Assembly (NCBI GenBank): GCA_905616395.1
Contig: CAJQSQ010000004.1
Location: forward strand, 1 to 64,000
Length of the DNA stretch: 64,000 nt
Source: an uncultured Candidatus Pelagibacter sp.
Lineage (GTDB): Bacteria; Pseudomonadota; Alphaproteobacteria; Pelagibacterales; Pelagibacteraceae
Direction of reading: 5' to 3'
Made by a program: the position numbers and the translations under genes. Shown here piece after piece: positions 8,956 through 17,808 of the stretch. Position 1 is the first letter of the stretch. Each line of letters opens with the position of its first letter. The notes below the pieces were generated by a model, which was not told the origin of the DNA, ran no database searches, and saw only the letters and a program-made list of their open reading frames with translations.

Positions 8956-9954
8956 GTGAATACAGTTTCCTTAACTTTAGATGAAATATTAGAATTAGCT
9001 AAAAAAACATTATTAACTAATGGTTGTGATAATGAAAATGCCAGTATTTTAGCGGATACTATTATGAGAGCTGAAAGAGATGGCTCTGTATCACATGGTC
9101 TTTTTAGACTCCCAGCTTATGTAGCTGGTTTAAAAAGCAAAAAAATTAATGGCAAAGCAAGACCCGAATTAGAAAATGTTGCTCCAAGTATTATTAAAGT
9201 ATTAGGTAATAATGCTGTTGCACCAATGGTTTTAAGTTTAGGACTACCAGCGGTTATTGATTTAGCTAAAAAAAATGGTGTCGCTGTTCTTGCTATAAAA
9301 AATTCACATCACATGGCAGCTCTTTGGCCTGAAACTGAAGCTATTGCTGAAGCAGGACTTGTTGGTATAGCTTGTACTTCTTATAAGCCAGCTGTTGCTC
9401 CAGCAGGTGCTACAAAACCTTTGTATGGAACAAACCCAATTTCTTTTGCTTGGCCTAGACCTGGTAAAACTCCAGTTGTCTATGATATGGCAACAGCATC
9501 AATGGCTATGGGTGAAGTTCAAATTGCAAAAAGAGAAGGGCATAAAGTACCCCTTGGAACTGGCTTAACTAAAGATGGAAAAGAAACTACCGATCCTGGA
9601 GAAATTGCAGATGGTGGAGTTATATTACCGTTCGGTGGTTACAAGGGATCAAGTATAGCAATGATGGTAGAATTACTTGCTGGTGCATTAATCGGTGAAA
9701 ATTTTAGTTTTGAAACTGCTGCTAAAGATAATAACGATGGTGGTCCTCCTAGTGGTGGTGAATTTATTATAGCAATCTCACCTGAGAAAATTTCTGGTAA
9801 AGGCTGGGATAAACATGCTGATGAGTTTTTTAGTAAAATGTCAGCTATGGATGGTGTTAGGCTACCTGGAGAAAGAAGACATAAAAATAGACTAGATAAA
9901 GGTCCAAGAAATATTAATGAAGAACTTGTTAATAAAATCAAATCTTTAAGTTAA
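8956..9954 (+). CDS. Ldh/malate dehydrogenase-family NAD(P)H oxidoreductase
   Basis: A member of the type 2 malate/L-lactate dehydrogenase family (YbiC/DpkA-like), 332 aa, starting with GTG 15 bases after the previous stop. Visible family blocks are the SHGLFRLPAYV region near residue 50, the catalytic-histidine motif SHHMAALWP at about 116-124, YGTNPISFAWP and the glycine-rich PFGGYKGSSIAMMVE. Such enzymes reduce cyclic imines (piperideine/pyrroline-2-carboxylate) or 2-oxo acids. The substrate cannot be decided from the sequence. It may be co-transcribed with zur. Confidence 0.82.
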   Translation: MNTVSLTLDEILELAKKTLLTNGCDNENASILADTIMRAERDGSVSHGLFRLPAYVAGLKSKKINGKARPELENVAPSIIKVLGNNAVAPMVLSLGLPAVIDLAKKNGVAVLAIKNSHHMAALWPETEAIAEAGLVGIACTSYKPAVAPAGATKPLYGTNPISFAWPRPGKTPVVYDMATASMAMGEVQIAKREGHKVPLGTGLTKDGKETTDPGEIADGGVILPFGGYKGSSIAMMVELLAGALIGENFSFETAAKDNNDGGPPSGGEFIIAISPEKISGKGWDKHADEFFSKMSAMDGVRLPGERRHKNRLDKGPRNINEELVNKIKSLS

Positions 9955-10721
9955 TTCAATTTCAATAGGTGTGTGATCTGAAGGTTTTTCTTTTCCTCTA
10001 GGGTCTTTATTAATATAAACATTCTTAACTATATTTAATAAAGAATTTGATACTAAGAAGTGATCAATTCTTAATCCATTATTTTTTTGCCAAGCACCTC
10101 TCATATAATCCCAATAAGTATAACCTTCTATTTCACCATGAATATGACGGTAAGCATCATGGAAACCTAGATTAATCATTTCTCTAAATTTTTTTCTTAT
10201 CTCAAGTCTATACAGAGCATCATCTTCAAATCCTTTAATATTATATGCATCTTCTTCAGAAGGCAGAATATTGAAATCACCAGCTAAAATAATATTTTCA
10301 TTTTTTTTGAAAGAGTTTTTAATTGTTTAATCAAAGTATCTAACCATTCTTTTTTATAAGTATATTTATCAGTATCTACTGGATTACCGTTTGGTGTGTA
10401 AATGTTAATCAGTTGAATATTCTTTTTCTTATATTTTAATTCTGCCGAAATAATTCTAGATTGTTTTAACTTATCTTTAATCAAATCTAATCTAACATTT
10501 TCTAGTTTGTGCTTAGAAATGATAGCAACACCATTGTAACTTTTTTGACCAAAAACATGACTTTCATAATCTAATGCTGAAAAATCATCATAAGGAAAAG
10601 TTTCGTCTTGAGTTTTAATTTCCTGCATCATGACAACATCTGGAGAAAATTTTTGCAGATATTCTTTAATATTTTCAATTCTTGCTCTAACTGAATTAAC
10701 ATTCCAAGATGTTATGATCAT
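9946..10721 (-). pseudogene. xthA: exodeoxyribonuclease III, interrupted by a -1 frameshift
   Basis: Repairs abasic sites and trims 3' ends in base excision repair. The N-terminal part begins MIITSWNVNS at 10721 and holds the catalytic QEIK (E34). Its frame ends about 144 residues in, at SKKMKILF. The C-terminal part continues in the -1 frame with NENIILAGDFNI, GLRIDHFLVS and PSDHTPIE, all catalytic blocks. The switch falls at an A8 run (T8 at 10301-10308), where one extra A restores one frame. The in-frame heptamer A-AAA-AAA is a slippery site. It could be a sequencing error, slippage expression or a real mutation. The start overlaps the erpA stop by one base. Confidence 0.85.
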
Positions 10722-11038
10722 TATACTGAGAATGAAACACCACAACCACAAGAAGATTTGCTTTGTGGGTTAGAGATTTTAAATTGATCGCCAATTAGTT
10801 CTGAGACAAAGTCTACTTCTGAACCTTTTAATAAGTCTGCTGAAGTTTTATCAATGAGAATATTTTCATGCTTTAAGTCATCTGCTTCTAATTTTTTGTC
10901 AAAAGTAAACTCATATTGAAAACCTGAGCAACCACCACCTTTAATAGCGATTCTAAAAAATGACCCTGGATCTTTTTGAGACAACAAATTATTAATCTGT
11001 TTTATAGCTTTATCTGTAAATTTAATTTCTTTAATCAT
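10721..11038 (-). CDS. erpA: ErpA/IscA-type iron-sulfur carrier
   Basis: An A-type carrier of 105 aa that delivers Fe-S clusters to target proteins such as IlvD. The three conserved cysteines are C37 (GGGCSGFQY) and C97/C99 (SSCGCGVSFSV at the C-terminus). IscA, SufA and ErpA cannot be separated securely by eye; the location next to xthA rather than in a suf operon favours a stand-alone ErpA role. It is divergent from dgt across 50 bases. Confidence 0.9.
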   Translation of the reverse strand: MIKEIKFTDKAIKQINNLLSQKDPGSFFRIAIKGGGCSGFQYEFTFDKKLEADDLKHENILIDKTSADLLKGSEVDFVSELIGDQFKISNPQSKSSCGCGVSFSV

Positions 11039-11088
11039 ATAACAACACTGATATTACTAATATAATATCAATTTATTAAATTTAAAGT

Positions 11089-12204
11089 ATGAATAATTAC
11101 TCAAATTTAGCTCTATCTAAAAGTAAAGGCCGTATTTTTAAAGAAGCCAATTCACTTTATAGAACACCATTTCAAAGAGATAGGGATAGAATTATTCATA
11201 GTGCCTCATTCAGAAGGCTAAAGCATAAAACACAAGTTTTTGTTAATACAGAAGGGGATCACTTTAGAACTAGAATTACTCATTCGATTGAAGTTGCGCA
11301 AATTGCTAGATCTATAGCTAAACATTTAGGCCTAAACGATGATCTAGCTGAAACCTTAAGTTTGGCACACGACTTGGGACATACACCGTTTGGGCATGCT
11401 GGAGAAGATGCTCTTAGTGAATGCATGGTTAACTTTGGAGGCTTTGACCATAATCTTCAAACCTTAAGAATAATTATGTTTCTTGAGCATAAATACCTTA
11501 AATTTAAAGGCTTAAACTTAACATTAGAAACTTTAGATGGATTATTAAAGCACAACGGTCCAATTAAAGATCTATCTAAAGTTAATAAGTTGATTGGATT
11601 AAAAAGTTTAAAGAATAAAATAAATTTTATTAACTCTGGATCATTGGAGGCTCAAATATCAGCAATCTCTGATGACATTGCCTATAATAATCATGACATA
11701 CAAGATGGAATTAGAGCCAAAATGTTTAATTTAAACGACTTGATTGAAATTAATTTTTTTAAAGATATTTATAAATCACACAAAAAAAATATTAAAAATA
11801 ATAATAAAGATATTTTGATATATCAAATAATACGGGATTCAATTGATTTAATGGTTAGAGATTTGATTAAAAATACTAAAAATAATTTAAAAACCAATAA
11901 GATCAAATCTTTAAATGATGTTTATAAATTAGATAATCCAATGGTATGTTTTTCTAGTAAATTTCTAAAAATTGAAAAAGAAGTTAGGTTTTTCCTAAGA
12001 AGCAAAATGTACAATAATAAGAAAGTATTATTAAAAAATAATCATGGAAAAAAAATTGTTAATAAACTTTTTTATAAAATTAAGAATAAGCCCAAAAGAT
12101 TCTTAAATGCTGACCAATTAAAGAATGACTCTAATAGAGCAATTGCTGATTTTATTTCAGGTATGACAGATAGATATGCAATCAATTTAAACAAAATTAT
12201 TTAA
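11089..12204 (+). CDS. dgt: deoxyguanosinetriphosphate triphosphohydrolase-like HD protein
   Basis: Hydrolyses dNTPs to deoxynucleoside and tripolyphosphate. It is 371 aa, the typical length of the alphaproteobacterial form. The HD metal site is visible as RITHSIEVAQIAR, then LAHDLGHTPFGHAGEDAL, then SAISDDIAYNNHDIQDG. It opens the conserved run dgt-argS-(small gene)-nagZ-scpAB-tatABC-serS and overlaps argS by one base (TAATG). Confidence 0.93.
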   Translation: MNNYSNLALSKSKGRIFKEANSLYRTPFQRDRDRIIHSASFRRLKHKTQVFVNTEGDHFRTRITHSIEVAQIARSIAKHLGLNDDLAETLSLAHDLGHTPFGHAGEDALSECMVNFGGFDHNLQTLRIIMFLEHKYLKFKGLNLTLETLDGLLKHNGPIKDLSKVNKLIGLKSLKNKINFINSGSLEAQISAISDDIAYNNHDIQDGIRAKMFNLNDLIEINFFKDIYKSHKKNIKNNNKDILIYQIIRDSIDLMVRDLIKNTKNNLKTNKIKSLNDVYKLDNPMVCFSSKFLKIEKEVRFFLRSKMYNNKKVLLKNNHGKKIVNKLFYKIKNKPKRFLNADQLKNDSNRAIADFISGMTDRYAINLNKII

Positions 12205-13937
12205 TGAACATTTTTGATCTCTACTTAGATAAAATAATAATTTTGATTAAAAAGCTAAATAAAGATGGTTCCTTAGAAATACCTGAATCTTTAAAAGGAA
12301 TTAATGTAGATATACCACCATCAAATTTTGACTGTGATATATCGACCAATGTAGCCATGGTACTCTCTAAAGCGAATAAAAAATCTCCAATCGATATTGC
12401 AAACACTCTAATTGATTTAATTAAAAATGAAGATGAAAAAATTAAAACTATTTCTGTAGCAAAACCTGGATTTATTAATATTAAATTTAAACAAACATAT
12501 TGGAACAATTTTATTAAAAATGTTAACGAAAATTACAAAGATTTTGGTGTCAATATAAAAGAAAAAAAACAGAAATATCTTGTAGAATTTGTTTCAGCTA
12601 ACCCAACAGGTCCTCTTCACGTAGGACATTGTAGAGGTGCAATATTAGGAGATGTAATTTCAAATATATTAATTTTTAACAAACATGATGTTTCGAAAGA
12701 ATATTATGTAAACGACTATGGTAATCAGATCATAAATTTTACAAAGTCTGTTTTTTTTAGAATTAGAGAAATACTTTTTAATGAAAAATTTCCCATTGAA
12801 AATTCAGATTTATATCCTGGTGATTACTTAGTTGATATTGCTAAAAATATTATAGAATCTAAAAATGTTTTAAAATTTGATAAATTTGAAGATGTTTCAA
12901 AAGAATTAACTTTATTGTCAGTCTCAGAATCTTTAAAATTAATTAAAAGCAATTTATTAAACCTTGGAATAGTGCACGATAAATTTACCAGTGAAACTGA
13001 TATCGTCCTAAATAATGAAGTTCAAAAAGCAATTGACAAATTAAAGGATAAAAAACTAGTTTATAGTGGAAAAATTAAGGCTCCTAAAGGTGAGGATGAT
13101 CAAAACTGGGTTGAAAGAGAGCAACTTTTATTTAAATCAACAGATTTTGGTGACGATAAAGATAGAGCACTTCAAAAATCTGATACATCATGGACTTACT
13201 TTGCTAGTGATGTGGCTTATCACGATAATAAATTGGATAGAAATTACGATACACTTATTAATATATTGGGAGCTGACCATGCCGGTTATATAAAAAGGAT
13301 AACTGCTGTCGTTGAAGCGTTGTCTGGAGATAAAAAAAAATTAATTTGCAAGGTAAGCCAACTCGTTAAACTAATTAAAGATGGAAAACCTTTCAAAATG
13401 TCGAAAAGAAAAGGTGACTATATAACAGTTGAAGACTTGATTTCTGAAGTGGGCAGGGATGCTACAAGATTTATTATGCTTAATAGAAGTAGCGATGTAG
13501 AGTTAGATTTTGACTTTACAAAAGTTAAAGAAAAATCAAAAGATAATCCTCTTTATTATGTTCAGTATTGTTATGCTAGAATATCATCTGTTTTTAGACA
13601 TGTGGATCTTAATATAGAAAATGATTTAGATATAAAAGATTACGAATTTGAATACACAGAAGATGAAATCAAGATATTAAAAAAAATAGCTGAATGGCCC
13701 AAGTGTATTGAAACTGCAAGCTTAAGACTTGAACCTCACAGAATACCTGTTTATCTTTATGAGCTATCATCAGAATTCCATTCTTATTGGAATATGGGTA
13801 AAGATGATCCATCAAAAAGATTTATTAATGAACAAAAGAAAATACCAAATGATAAGTTAGTTTTTTTAAAAGTTATATCTAATGTTATCAAATCTGGAAT
13901 GGATATTGTTGGAGTGGAAACTCCGCAAAAAATGTAA
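12204..13937 (+). CDS. argS: arginyl-tRNA synthetase
   Basis: Charges tRNA-Arg. It is 577 aa with the N-terminal Add-1 domain, the HIGH equivalent in ANPTGPLHVGHCRGAILGD near residue 133-151, and FKMSKRKGDYI near 395. The C-terminal DALR anticodon-binding domain ends in VETPQKM. The stop overlaps the next small gene by one base. Confidence 0.97.
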   Translation: MNIFDLYLDKIIILIKKLNKDGSLEIPESLKGINVDIPPSNFDCDISTNVAMVLSKANKKSPIDIANTLIDLIKNEDEKIKTISVAKPGFINIKFKQTYWNNFIKNVNENYKDFGVNIKEKKQKYLVEFVSANPTGPLHVGHCRGAILGDVISNILIFNKHDVSKEYYVNDYGNQIINFTKSVFFRIREILFNEKFPIENSDLYPGDYLVDIAKNIIESKNVLKFDKFEDVSKELTLLSVSESLKLIKSNLLNLGIVHDKFTSETDIVLNNEVQKAIDKLKDKKLVYSGKIKAPKGEDDQNWVEREQLLFKSTDFGDDKDRALQKSDTSWTYFASDVAYHDNKLDRNYDTLINILGADHAGYIKRITAVVEALSGDKKKLICKVSQLVKLIKDGKPFKMSKRKGDYITVEDLISEVGRDATRFIMLNRSSDVELDFDFTKVKEKSKDNPLYYVQYCYARISSVFRHVDLNIENDLDIKDYEFEYTEDEIKILKKIAEWPKCIETASLRLEPHRIPVYLYELSSEFHSYWNMGKDDPSKRFINEQKKIPNDKLVFLKVISNVIKSGMDIVGVETPQKM

Positions 13938-14200
13938 TGTTAAAAGAACTTAAATATCTTTTATTTTTGATTGTTATAGTTTTATTTTTTTTTCTATCTT
14001 TCAAATACTACTTTTCAAATGAAAATAAAAAAAATTCATATAGATCTTTAAAAAATATTGAAGATAAAACTAAAAATTATTCTCGTAATCTTATTTTACT
14101 TAATAGTGATACTGTTGATATCGTAGAATATGTTGAAAAAAGCATAGATAAAAACAAAAAGAATTACAATTTTTGGAAATTAATAAATAATGATGGATGA
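13937..14200 (+). CDS. small membrane-anchored protein at the SPOR-protein position
   Basis: An 87-aa protein with one hydrophobic segment at about residues 7-24 and a lysine-rich soluble tail. In many alphaproteobacteria the gene between argS and nagZ encodes a SPOR-domain cell-division protein with the same N-terminal anchor topology. Here the tail is only about 60 residues and no SPOR repeat is recognisable, so it may be a shortened descendant. It overlaps nagZ by 11 bases. A function in the septum or cell wall is inference from position alone. Confidence 0.65.
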   Translation: MLKELKYLLFLIVIVLFFFLSFKYYFSNENKKNSYRSLKNIEDKTKNYSRNLILLNSDTVDIVEYVEKSIDKNKKNYNFWKLINNDG

Positions 14201-15140
14201 TCGTAAAAGTTTTATAGTTGGTTTAAAATCAACTAAATTATTGATTAATGAAAAAAAATTTCTAATTAAACATAAGCCCTGGGGAATAATACTTTTTTCA
14301 CGAAATATTAAAAATATTACACAAGTAAAAAAATTAACAGATGAAATTAGAAAAATATTTAATGATAAGAAATATCCTATTTTAATTGACCAAGAGGGTG
14401 GCAGAGTAAATAGATTAAGAAAATTTTTTAATGCAGATAAGTTTACAGGAGAGTTTTTTGGCAATCTGTATATAAATGATAAAAAAAAATTTTATATTGA
14501 GTATAAAAAGTTTATAAATAAAACTGTCTTATTATTAAAAACTGTAGGCATAAATATTAATACTTTACCCGTTCTTGACGTAAGATCAAAAGGGTCTAGC
14601 TCAATAATTGGTGACAGATCATTTTCAAGTAATGCGAAAATTGTTTCACAAATTGGTGATATTTGTATTAAAGAATTGCATAATAATAAGATTGCTGCTG
14701 TAATAAAACATATTCCTGGTCACGGTTTGGCTAAAGTTGATAGTCATAAAAAAACTCCTACAATCAACAAGGAATTAAGACATCTAAATAATAATGATTT
14801 TATGGCATTCAAAAATAAAAATAGTTTGTTTGCAATGACAGCGCATCTTATTTACAAAAATATCGATAAAGTTAATACCGCAACACATTCGAAGAAAATT
14901 ATAAAATTAATAAGAAACCAAATTAAATTTAAGAATATTTTGATGTCTGATGATATATCAATGAAGAGTTTAAAAGGCTCTATAGCAATTAATACAAAAA
15001 AATCTTTTAGTGCTGGTTGCGATCTAGTTCTTCATTGTAATGGAAATTTAAAAGAAATGAATGTTGTCGCTCTTTATTCACCGATTATAAGTAAGTTTAT
15101 TATAAAAAAAACATCACAATTTTATAAGATTATAAGTTAA
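14190..15140 (+). CDS. nagZ: beta-N-acetylhexosaminidase (glycoside hydrolase family 3)
   Basis: Removes N-acetylglucosamine from peptidoglycan fragments during cell-wall recycling. It is 316 aa. The family signature KHIPGHG lies at about 173-179, the substrate-binding IDQEGGRVNRL near 67-77, and the catalytic aspartate in SDDISMKS near 253. There are two adjacent start codons (14190 and 14193). It belongs to the argS-scpA run. Confidence 0.92.
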   Translation: MMDDRKSFIVGLKSTKLLINEKKFLIKHKPWGIILFSRNIKNITQVKKLTDEIRKIFNDKKYPILIDQEGGRVNRLRKFFNADKFTGEFFGNLYINDKKKFYIEYKKFINKTVLLLKTVGININTLPVLDVRSKGSSSIIGDRSFSSNAKIVSQIGDICIKELHNNKIAAVIKHIPGHGLAKVDSHKKTPTINKELRHLNNNDFMAFKNKNSLFAMTAHLIYKNIDKVNTATHSKKIIKLIRNQIKFKNILMSDDISMKSLKGSIAINTKKSFSAGCDLVLHCNGNLKEMNVVALYSPIISKFIIKKTSQFYKIIS

Positions 15141-15148
15141 TATTTAAT

Positions 15149-15889
15149 ATGCCTGACACCGATTCTAAAAATTTTAATGTAGATCTTGATAATTATAACG
15201 GCCCGTTAGATGTTTTGTTAGATTTGGCAAAAGCCCAAAAGGTTAACCTTGAAGATATTTCAATAACATTACTGGCTGATCAATTTCATAATTATATTAC
15301 TAACGAAAAAAATCTTAATCTAGAATCTGCATCAGAATATTTATTGATGGCTACCTGGTTAACCTATCTTAAATCAAAACTTTTGTTGCCAGGAAATCCA
15401 GAAGAAGAATTTAAAGTTTTAGAAGTTGCTGAAAAATTAAAATTACAATTAAAAAAATTAGAGTTGATTAGATTACTTTCTGACCAAATGTTAAAAAGAA
15501 AAAGACTTGGAAGAGAAATAAGAGTTAGAGGAATTAAAGGAAATATACGATCTATATATAGTACAGAATATAAACTAAATCTTTACGAACTATTAAAATC
15601 TTATTCCTCAATTATTATGACTAAAGATTTTCAAAGGATGAATATTCCTAAACTTCCAGTTTTTACCACTGAAGATGGCATTAAAAGAATAAAAGAATTC
15701 TTTGGTAAGTTAATTGATTGGAGAAACATTAATGAATTAATACCATCTTCATTTAAGAATGGCTCAAAATATAAAAGAACTGGTAAAGCGGGAATTTTTG
15801 CTGGTTCTTTAGAGCTGGTTAAAGAGGGCAATCTAACTATAAAGCAAGAAAACTTATTTGATGATATTTATATTAAAGAACTAAAATGA
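15149..15889 (+). CDS. scpA: segregation and condensation protein A
   Basis: A kleisin that bridges SMC heads during chromosome condensation. It is 246 aa, with the N-terminal helical domain beginning with the characteristic NYNGPLDVLLDLAKAQKVNLEDI and then YLLMATWLTYLKSKLLLP. The end overlaps scpB by four bases (ATGA), the normal partner arrangement. Confidence 0.93.
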   Translation: MPDTDSKNFNVDLDNYNGPLDVLLDLAKAQKVNLEDISITLLADQFHNYITNEKNLNLESASEYLLMATWLTYLKSKLLLPGNPEEEFKVLEVAEKLKLQLKKLELIRLLSDQMLKRKRLGREIRVRGIKGNIRSIYSTEYKLNLYELLKSYSSIIMTKDFQRMNIPKLPVFTTEDGIKRIKEFFGKLIDWRNINELIPSSFKNGSKYKRTGKAGIFAGSLELVKEGNLTIKQENLFDDIYIKELK

Positions 15890-16587
15890 CAAAAATAAAA
15901 AAAGAAACAAAAGATAATATAGTTACTTTCCCTTCAAAAATGAATGATGGCGAAAGAGAAGTTGAGGCAATAATTTTTGCTGCTGCCGAACCGTTAGATA
16001 TCGACACCATTGAATCTAAAATTTCAAAAAAAATTGATGTTTTAAAATCATTAGAAAAGCTTCAAAAAGAATACTCATCAAGAGGAATTAATTTAGTTTG
16101 TATTTCTAAGAGATGGTCTTTTAGAACCTCTGAAAATTTATCAAACCTTATGTCTCAAGAAAAAACTGTAGAAAAAAAACTATCTAGAGCTGCTATTGAA
16201 ACATTAGCTATAATTGTTTATCACCAACCTGTTACTAGAGCTGAAATAGAAGAAATAAGAGGTGTTGCTTTTGGTACAAATACACTTGATATTTTAATGG
16301 AGCTCAATTGGGTAAAACCACAAGGGCGTAAAGATGTCCCGGGTAAACCAATTCAGTACGGAACCACTAATGATTTCTTAAGTCATTTTAGTCTTCAGAA
16401 GTTGTCAGATTTACCTACAGTTGATGAATTGGGATCCGCCGGACTGATTGATAGTTCAAACATAGATAATGCAATATTTGGTACAGGTAAATTTTACAAA
16501 GAAAAACAAGAAGAAAAAAAAGAAGACATCTATGAAAATATAGATGAAATGTTAGGTGGAACGCTTAGTCCTGATGAAGAAAAATAA
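15886..16587 (+). CDS. scpB: segregation and condensation protein B
   Basis: The winged-helix partner of ScpA in the SMC complex. It is 233 aa and shows VEAIIFAAAEPLD near residue 23 and the conserved AAIETLAIIVYHQPVTRAEIEEIRG core near 104-128. The C-terminal tail is acidic and variable. A 42-base gap separates it from tatA. Confidence 0.93.
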   Translation: MTKIKKETKDNIVTFPSKMNDGEREVEAIIFAAAEPLDIDTIESKISKKIDVLKSLEKLQKEYSSRGINLVCISKRWSFRTSENLSNLMSQEKTVEKKLSRAAIETLAIIVYHQPVTRAEIEEIRGVAFGTNTLDILMELNWVKPQGRKDVPGKPIQYGTTNDFLSHFSLQKLSDLPTVDELGSAGLIDSSNIDNAIFGTGKFYKEKQEEKKEDIYENIDEMLGGTLSPDEEK

Positions 16588-16629
16588 AAAGTTACTTTAA
16601 AGTTAAATCTAAAAAGGGTATAAAATTAT

Positions 16630-16830
16630 ATGAGCATAGGAATTTGGCAAATAGCAATAGTTGTTATCTTAGTTGTCCTTCTATTCGGTAGAGGTAAAAT
16701 CTCTAGTTTAATGGGTGATGTAGCTAAAGGTATTAAAAGTTTTAAAAAAGGCATGGCTACAGACATCACAGATGAGCCAGAGCCTAAAAATGTTTCTGAA
16801 AATAATCAAGACAGCAAAGATAAAGAATAA
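16630..16830 (+). CDS. tatA: Sec-independent translocase subunit TatA
   Basis: The pore-forming subunit of the twin-arginine export system. It is 66 aa: an N-terminal membrane helix (residues 4-20), the FGRGKI hinge at 19-24, an amphipathic helix ([12 protein letters not shown]) and a short acidic tail. It is followed five bases later by tatB. Confidence 0.95.
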   Translation: MSIGIWQIAIVVILVVLLFGRGKISSLMGDVAKGIKSFKKGMATDITDEPEPKNVSENNQDSKDKE

Positions 16831-16835
16831 ATCAA

Positions 16836-17057
16836 ATGCCTACTATTGGCTGGTTTGAGATTTTACTCGTAGTAGCTGTAGCAATCATCGTTATTGGACC
16901 CAAAGATTTCCCACATATGTTAAAAAAAGTTGGTTCATGGATCGGAACGATAAAAAGATATATTAGCAATATACAAAGTGAGGTAGCTGACCTTGATATT
17001 GGTTCTAATGAAATAGAAAAGCCACCAGAAGATGAAAAAAAAGATGACAAAATCTGA
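16836..17057 (+). CDS. tatB: Sec-independent translocase subunit TatB
   Basis: Receives substrates together with TatC. It has 73 aa and the hallmark GWFEILLVVAVAIIVIGPKD start, with the proline of the GPK hinge. It is very short compared with the usual 110-170 aa of TatB, because the C-terminal tail is cut to a few acidic residues. Its end overlaps tatC. Confidence 0.92.
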   Translation: MPTIGWFEILLVVAVAIIVIGPKDFPHMLKKVGSWIGTIKRYISNIQSEVADLDIGSNEIEKPPEDEKKDDKI

Positions 17058-17808
17058 AAATGAAGGTGGCTTTGTAAGTCATTTAACAGAACTTAGAAAA
17101 AGATTAATTCATTCGTTTATTTTTTTATTCATATTTTTTATTGGATGTTATTTTTTTTCAGAACATCTCTATGGTTTTTTAGTCGAGCCTTTTGCTAAAG
17201 CAGTAAATGAAAGTGGTACAGATAGAAGGTTAATTTTTACAGCTCTACAAGAAACGTTCTTAACATACTTGAAGGTTTCTTTTTTTGCAGCATTCTTTGT
17301 TACTTGTCCTTTCATATTAGTGCAAATTTGGAAATTTATTGCACCAGGGCTCTATAAACATGAAAAAATTGCAATTGTTCCTTATCTAGTTTTAACGCCT
17401 ATATTATTTTTTCTAGGAGGGATGCTAGTTTATTATTTAATAATGCCACTAGCGATAAAGTTTTTTCTCTCTTTTGAAAGCACAGGGGCCTCAACAGGGT
17501 TACCCATCCAATTAGAAGCAAAAGTTAGTGAATATCTTTCACTTGTAATGAAATTAATTTTTGCATTTGGTATAAGTTTTCAGCTACCAGTTGTTCTTAG
17601 TTTGTTAGCTAGAGTTGGCATAGTTAATGCTAAATTTCTTAGAGAAAAAAGAAAATATGTCGTTGTAATGATTTTTGCAGCAGCCGCACTATTAACACCG
17701 CCTGATCCTATAACTCAAATTGGACTAGCAATACCATTATTGATTTTATATGAATTATCTATATTTTCTGTAAACATTATTGATAAGAAAAATAAAAAAA
17801 ATGCATAA
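17044..17808 (+). CDS. tatC: Sec-independent translocase subunit TatC
   Basis: The six-helix core of the Tat translocase that binds RR signal peptides. The preferred start is MTKSENEGGFVSHLTELRKR at 17044; an in-frame ATG at 17032 would add four residues. The conserved HLTELRKRL, the periplasmic loop EPFAKAV, and the C-terminal ALLTPPDPITQIGLAIPLLILYE are present. The M48 lipoprotein at 30.9 kb carries an RR leader and is a possible substrate. Confidence 0.95.
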   Translation: MTKSENEGGFVSHLTELRKRLIHSFIFLFIFFIGCYFFSEHLYGFLVEPFAKAVNESGTDRRLIFTALQETFLTYLKVSFFAAFFVTCPFILVQIWKFIAPGLYKHEKIAIVPYLVLTPILFFLGGMLVYYLIMPLAIKFFLSFESTGASTGLPIQLEAKVSEYLSLVMKLIFAFGISFQLPVVLSLLARVGIVNAKFLREKRKYVVVMIFAAAALLTPPDPITQIGLAIPLLILYELSIFSVNIIDKKNKKNA

